DNA from: Mesorhizobium sp.
GTDB lineage: Bacteria > Pseudomonadota > Alphaproteobacteria > Rhizobiales > Rhizobiaceae
Assembly: GCF_024710845.1 (NCBI RefSeq)
Contig: NZ_JANJTZ010000037.1
Coordinates: 186,001 to 250,000, forward strand
Direction of reading: 5' to 3'
DNA length: 64,000 nt
The notes under the pieces are model-generated. The model made no database searches and was not told where the DNA came from. It was given only the letters and a program-made list of their open reading frames with translations. Below are positions 60,390 to 64,000 of the stretch, one piece after another. How positions within the stretch are numbered: position 1 is the first letter of the stretch; every line of letters starts with the position of its first letter. The translations under genes and the position numbers were made by a program.

Positions 60390-61214
60390 ATGGCACGCAA
60401 GGTCACGACACGGCACAAGGTCGTCGCAACCGTCGCCGCCTGGGCGGTCGCGCTGATCATCTTCTTCCCGATCCTCTACACGATCATCACCTCGTTCAAG
60501 TCCGAGACCGAGGCGATCGCTGGCTTCAAGCTGATCCCGTCCTTCACCACGGAGAGTTATCGCGAAGTCCAGGGTCAGTACAACTACTTCAAGCCGTTCA
60601 TGAACTCGGTGATCCTGTCGGTCGGCTCGACATTGCTCGCGCTGCTCATCGCCGTTCCCGCCGCCTGGGCCATGGCGTTCTCGCCGACGAAGCGGACCAA
60701 GGACGTGCTGATGTGGATGCTGTCCACCAAGATGATGCCTGCGGTGGCGGTGCTGTTCCCGATGTACATCATCTTCCGCGACCTCGGCCTGCTCGACAGC
60801 CGCATCGGCCTCACGGTGATGCTGACCATGATCAACCTGCCGATCGTGGTGTGGATGCTCTACACCTATTTCCGCGAGATCCCGGGCGAGATCCTGGAGG
60901 CGGCGCGGATGGACGGCGCGTCGCTCTGGAACGAGATCGTCTACGTGCTGACGCCTATGGCGGTGCCGGGCATCGCCTCGACCATGCTCTTGAACATCAT
61001 CCTCGCCTGGAACGAGGCGTTCTGGACCATCCGTCTGACGACGACGGAGGCAGCACCCCTGACCGCCTTCATCAGCTCGTTCTCAAGCCCGCAGGGATTG
61101 TTCTGGGCGAAGTTGTCGGCGGCCTCGACCCTCGCCATCGCGCCGATCCTGATCATGGGCTGGTTCAGCCAGAAGCAGCTGGTGCGCGGGCTCACCTTCG
61201 GCGCGGTCAAATAG
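60390..61214 (+). CDS. smoG: Sorbitol/mannitol ABC transporter permease
   Basis: The 274-residue permease has the EAA loop [20 protein letters not shown] and the ending [17 protein letters not shown], which is characteristic of polyol-type permeases. GAGGAGG lies upstream of the ATG. It follows smoF after 10 bases. Confidence 0.92.
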   Translation: MARKVTTRHKVVATVAAWAVALIIFFPILYTIITSFKSETEAIAGFKLIPSFTTESYREVQGQYNYFKPFMNSVILSVGSTLLALLIAVPAAWAMAFSPTKRTKDVLMWMLSTKMMPAVAVLFPMYIIFRDLGLLDSRIGLTVMLTMINLPIVVWMLYTYFREIPGEILEAARMDGASLWNEIVYVLTPMAVPGIASTMLLNIILAWNEAFWTIRLTTTEAAPLTAFISSFSSPQGLFWAKLSAASTLAIAPILIMGWFSQKQLVRGLTFGAVK

Positions 61215-61242
61215 CGCCCACAGAAATCCGGGAGGGACTGAA

Positions 61243-62241
61243 ATGGGCAAAATCACGCTCAAGAACGTGTCGAAATCCTTCGGGGCGACGAACATCATCC
61301 CCGATATCGATCTCGTTATCGAGGACGGCGAGTTCGTTGTCTTCGTCGGGCCGTCGGGCTGCGGCAAGTCCACGCTGCTCCGCCTCATCGCGGGGCTGGA
61401 GGACACCAGCGGCGGCACGATCGAGATCGACGGGCGCGACGTCACCAGCGAGGCGCCGGCCAAACGCAAGCTGGCGATGGTGTTCCAGTCCTACGCACTC
61501 TACCCGCACATGACGGTGGCGAAGAACATCGCCTTCCCGCTCAAGATGGCTGGCGAGGACCAGGCGACCATCGACCGCAAGGTGAAGGCCGCGGCGGCGA
61601 CGCTGAACCTCACCAACTATCTCGAACGTCGGCCCGGCCAGCTCTCGGGTGGTCAGCGCCAGCGCGTCGCCATCGGCCGCGCCATCGTGCGCCAGCCATC
61701 GGCCTTCCTGTTCGACGAGCCGTTGTCGAACCTCGATGCCGCGCTGCGCGGCACGATGCGGCTGGAGATCACCGAGCTTCATCAACAGCTCAAGACGACG
61801 ATGATCTACGTCACCCACGACCAGGTCGAGGCGATGACGATGGCCGACAAGATCGTCGTGCTTAACGCCGGCAACATCGAGCAGGTCGGCTCGCCGATGG
61901 AACTCTACAAGGCGCCGAAGAACCTCTTTGTCGCCGGCTTCATCGGCTCGCCAAAGATGAACCTCGTCACCGGCACCGCGGCCGCGAAGCACAACGCCAC
62001 CACGATTGGCATCCGCCCCGAGCACCTGCGCGTGTCGACCACGGCGGGCGAGTGGAAGGCGACAGTGGGCGTCGCCGAACATCTCGGCTCGGACACGTTC
62101 CTGCATGTGAATTCCGAGGTCGGCCCGCTCACCGTCCGCGCCGACGGCGAGATCTCGGTCACTCACGGCGACGAGATCTGGCTGACGCCGGACGCGGCCA
62201 AGCTGCACCGTTTCGACACGGACGGAAAGGCGATCCGCTGA
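61243..62241 (+). CDS. smoK: Sorbitol/mannitol ABC transporter ATP-binding protein
   Basis: The 332-residue ATPase of the MalK/UgpC type has Walker A GPSGCGKS (residues 36-43), [19 protein letters not shown], signature [15 protein letters not shown], Walker [16 protein letters not shown] and a C-terminal TOBE domain (GIRPEHLRV). It is shorter than MalK, as usual for polyol systems. Its TGA overlaps the ATG of smoS by one base. Confidence 0.92.
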   Translation: MGKITLKNVSKSFGATNIIPDIDLVIEDGEFVVFVGPSGCGKSTLLRLIAGLEDTSGGTIEIDGRDVTSEAPAKRKLAMVFQSYALYPHMTVAKNIAFPLKMAGEDQATIDRKVKAAAATLNLTNYLERRPGQLSGGQRQRVAIGRAIVRQPSAFLFDEPLSNLDAALRGTMRLEITELHQQLKTTMIYVTHDQVEAMTMADKIVVLNAGNIEQVGSPMELYKAPKNLFVAGFIGSPKMNLVTGTAAAKHNATTIGIRPEHLRVSTTAGEWKATVGVAEHLGSDTFLHVNSEVGPLTVRADGEISVTHGDEIWLTPDAAKLHRFDTDGKAIR

Positions 62242-63011
62242 TGCGACTGGAGGGTAAATCGGCGCTGATCACGGGTTCCGCGCGCGGCATCGGCCGCGCC
62301 TTCGCGGAGGCCTATGTGCGCGAAGGCGCGCGCGTGGCGATCGCCGACATCAATTTTGATGCTGCGAAGGCAACCGCCAGCGAGATCGGGCCTGCCGCCT
62401 ACGCCGTGGCGCTCGACGTGGCAAAACAGGAGTCGATCGATGCGGCCGTGAAGGCAGTCGAGGCGGAGGCCAGCGGGATCGACATCCTGATCAACAACGC
62501 CGCGCTCTTCGATCTCGCACCGATCGTCGACATCACGCGCGCCACCTACGACAAGCTGTTCTCGGTCAACGTCGCCGGCGCGCTGTTCACGCTGCAGGCT
62601 GCGGCAAAGTCGATGATCGCGCGCGGCAAGGGCGGCAAGATCATCAACATGGCGAGCCAGGCCGGGCGGCGCGGCGAGGCACTTGTCGGCGTCTACTGCG
62701 CGACAAAGGCGGCGATCATCTCGCTGACCCAGTCGGCCGGGCTCGACCTGATCCGGCACCGCATCAACGTCAACGCCATCGCCCCCGGCGTCGTCGATGG
62801 CGAGCACTGGGATCATGTCGACGCGCTGTTTGCGAAATACGAGAAACTGAAGCCCGGCGAGAAGAAGAAGCAGGTCGGCGCCTCAGTGCCGTACGGGCGA
62901 ATGGGCACCGCGGCCGACCTGACCGGCATGGCCGTGTTCCTGGCCTCCCCGGAAGCCGATTACATCGTCGCCCAGACGTACAATGTCGACGGCGGCAACT
63001 GGATGAGCTGA
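62241..63011 (+). CDS. smoS: Sorbitol dehydrogenase (SDR)
   Basis: The 256-residue SDR has ITGSARGIGRAFA, ADINFD (NAD-type), NNAALFDLAPI, NMASQAGRRGEA and catalytic YCATK. The long segment GVVDGEHWDHVDALFAKYE and the ending NVDGGNWMS match the sorbitol/galactitol dehydrogenase of the Rhodobacter smo operon in length and features. It oxidises D-sorbitol to D-fructose with NAD. Its start overlaps the smoK stop. Confidence 0.93.
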   Translation: MRLEGKSALITGSARGIGRAFAEAYVREGARVAIADINFDAAKATASEIGPAAYAVALDVAKQESIDAAVKAVEAEASGIDILINNAALFDLAPIVDITRATYDKLFSVNVAGALFTLQAAAKSMIARGKGGKIINMASQAGRRGEALVGVYCATKAAIISLTQSAGLDLIRHRINVNAIAPGVVDGEHWDHVDALFAKYEKLKPGEKKKQVGASVPYGRMGTAADLTGMAVFLASPEADYIVAQTYNVDGGNWMS

Positions 63012-63021
63012 GGACCTCCAG

Positions 63022-64000
63022 ATGCCGATCAAGCTCACCGCCCAGAATCTCGAGATGCTGCCCGAAGGTGTCGCAGCGCCGAAATACGATGCGAAGGCGC
63101 TGTCGGGAGGCATCCTGCATTTCGGCGTCGGCAATTTCCATCGCTCGCACCAGGCGGTCTATCTCGACGATCTCTTCAATCTCGGGGACGATCGCGACTG
63201 GGCGATCGTCGGCGCGGGCGTGCTCGCGGCGGACGCCGCGAGCCGAGACCGGCTGAAACGTCAGGACTGGCTGACCACCGTCGTCGAGCAGGACGCCACC
63301 CACATGTCGGCGCGTGTCACCGCCGCCATGGTCGACTACCTCGAGCCTGGCGACACCAGCGCGATCATTGCGCGGCTCGCCGACCCCGCCATCCGTATCG
63401 TGTCGCTTACCATTACCGAAGGCGGCTATTTCATCGACCCGGCAACTGGTTCGTTCAACGCCGCGCATCCGGCGATCATCGCCGATGGCGCCAATCCGGA
63501 TGCTCCGAAGACGGTCTTCGGCCTGATCGTCGCAGGCCTCAAACGACGACGCGCCGCGGGCGTGAAGCCCTTCACCGTGATGTCCTGCGACAACATCCCC
63601 CACAACGGCGTGGTGACACGCAACGCGGTGGTGGGTCTGGCGAAGCTCTCCGACCCGAAACTGGCCGGCTGGATTCGCAACGAGATCGCGTTTCCCAACG
63701 GCATGGTCGACCGCATCACGCCGGCGACCGGCGAGCGCGAGCGGAGGATCGCCGCGGAACAGTTTGGTATCGAGGACGACTGGCCTGTCTTCTGCGAGAC
63801 CTACCGCCAATGGGTGCTGGAAGACAATTTCCCGGCCGGCCGCCCGGCGCTCGATAAGGTCGGCGTCCAGTTCGTGCCGGACGTGACGCCTTACGAGCAC
63901 ATGAAGATCCGCATCCTCAACGGGGGCCATGCCGTCATCGCCTACCCGGCCGGCCTGATGGACATCGAGTTCGTGCACGAGGCGATGGAGAACCCGCTGG
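63022..64000 (+). CDS. mtlK: Mannitol 2-dehydrogenase, cut by the window end
   Basis: The first 326 residues of a long-chain polyol dehydrogenase are present. They include the cofactor region ILHFGVGNFHRSHQAVYLDD, VMSCDNIPHNG, GMVDRITPAT and the catalytic KIRILNGGH, in which K295, N300 and H303 fall at the same positions as the known catalytic triad of Pseudomonas fluorescens mannitol dehydrogenase. It oxidises D-mannitol to D-fructose with NAD. It starts 10 bases after smoS; roughly the last third of the protein is outside the window. Confidence 0.95.
   Translation, partial: MPIKLTAQNLEMLPEGVAAPKYDAKALSGGILHFGVGNFHRSHQAVYLDDLFNLGDDRDWAIVGAGVLAADAASRDRLKRQDWLTTVVEQDATHMSARVTAAMVDYLEPGDTSAIIARLADPAIRIVSLTITEGGYFIDPATGSFNAAHPAIIADGANPDAPKTVFGLIVAGLKRRRAAGVKPFTVMSCDNIPHNGVVTRNAVVGLAKLSDPKLAGWIRNEIAFPNGMVDRITPATGERERRIAAEQFGIEDDWPVFCETYRQWVLEDNFPAGRPALDKVGVQFVPDVTPYEHMKIRILNGGHAVIAYPAGLMDIEFVHEAMENPL

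Overview
The window is GC-rich (roughly two thirds G+C by eye), gene-dense DNA that looks chromosomal. The gene content (a smo/mtlK polyol operon, a DUF1127 protein, a DUF6455 protein behind an FNR/FixK-type box, Liv-type transporters next to acyl-CoA genes) suggests an alphaproteobacterium of the Hyphomicrobiales, most like the Mesorhizobium/Phyllobacteriaceae group. The order is fairly secure and the genus is a guess. No rRNA, tRNA, CRISPR array, insertion sequence or phage gene was seen.

Layout. 1-5.6 kb: the start of an imelysin-like gene, a SAF-domain oxidoreductase and a very long secreted caspase-fold/TPR protein. 5.7-40.7 kb: a large catabolic region for an unidentified carboxylic acid that is handled as a CoA thioester. 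It holds a Liv-type ABC importer, two AMP-forming and one NDP-forming acyl-CoA ligase, a CaiB/BaiF CoA-transferase, four acyl-CoA dehydrogenases, two enoyl-CoA hydratases, three MaoC-type proteins, seven short-chain dehydrogenases, a thiolase-like protein without the nucleophilic cysteine beside a DUF35 protein, a malyl-CoA-lyase-like enzyme, an MmgE/PrpD protein, an EamA exporter and small ferredoxin-fold proteins. 40.7-44.3 kb: a second TetR regulator, a response regulator with a hybrid histidine kinase, and a small exported protein. 44.3-55.5 kb: a block leaning to nucleoside salvage (PTP-like phosphatase, phosphoribosyltransferase, two M20 hydrolases, nucleoside hydrolase, MTA/SAH-deaminase-like amidohydrolase) followed by a spermidine/putrescine-type ABC importer. 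55.7-64 kb: a SorC-family regulator, a DUF1127 protein, a LysR regulator and the sorbitol/mannitol operon smoEFGKS-mtlK, cut by the window end.

The main result is one operator family tying the 8-40 kb region together. Nine inverted repeats of the form TCKAAC-N4-GTTMGA, all with a four-base spacer, lie at 8806, 9007, 9093, 18803, 26534, 34226, 35237, 37869 and 39879. All are between genes or at a gene junction, in front of nearly every transcription unit of the catabolic region. One sits in the intergenic space of a TetR gene (18916-19593), the likely owner of the regulon. In several promoters the right half-site GTTAG overlaps a good -10 hexamer, which suggests repression relieved by an acyl-CoA ligand.

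A plausible flow is import by the Liv system, activation by ligases or CoA transfer, dehydrogenation, hydration by a MaoC pair (one catalytic, one without the catalytic Asp/His), retro-aldol cleavage by the thiolase-like/DUF35 pair as in Ltp2-type steroid side-chain aldolases, and downstream handling of C4/C5 CoA esters by the mesaconyl-CoA-hydratase-like and malyl-CoA-lyase-like enzymes. The substrate cannot be read from the sequence.
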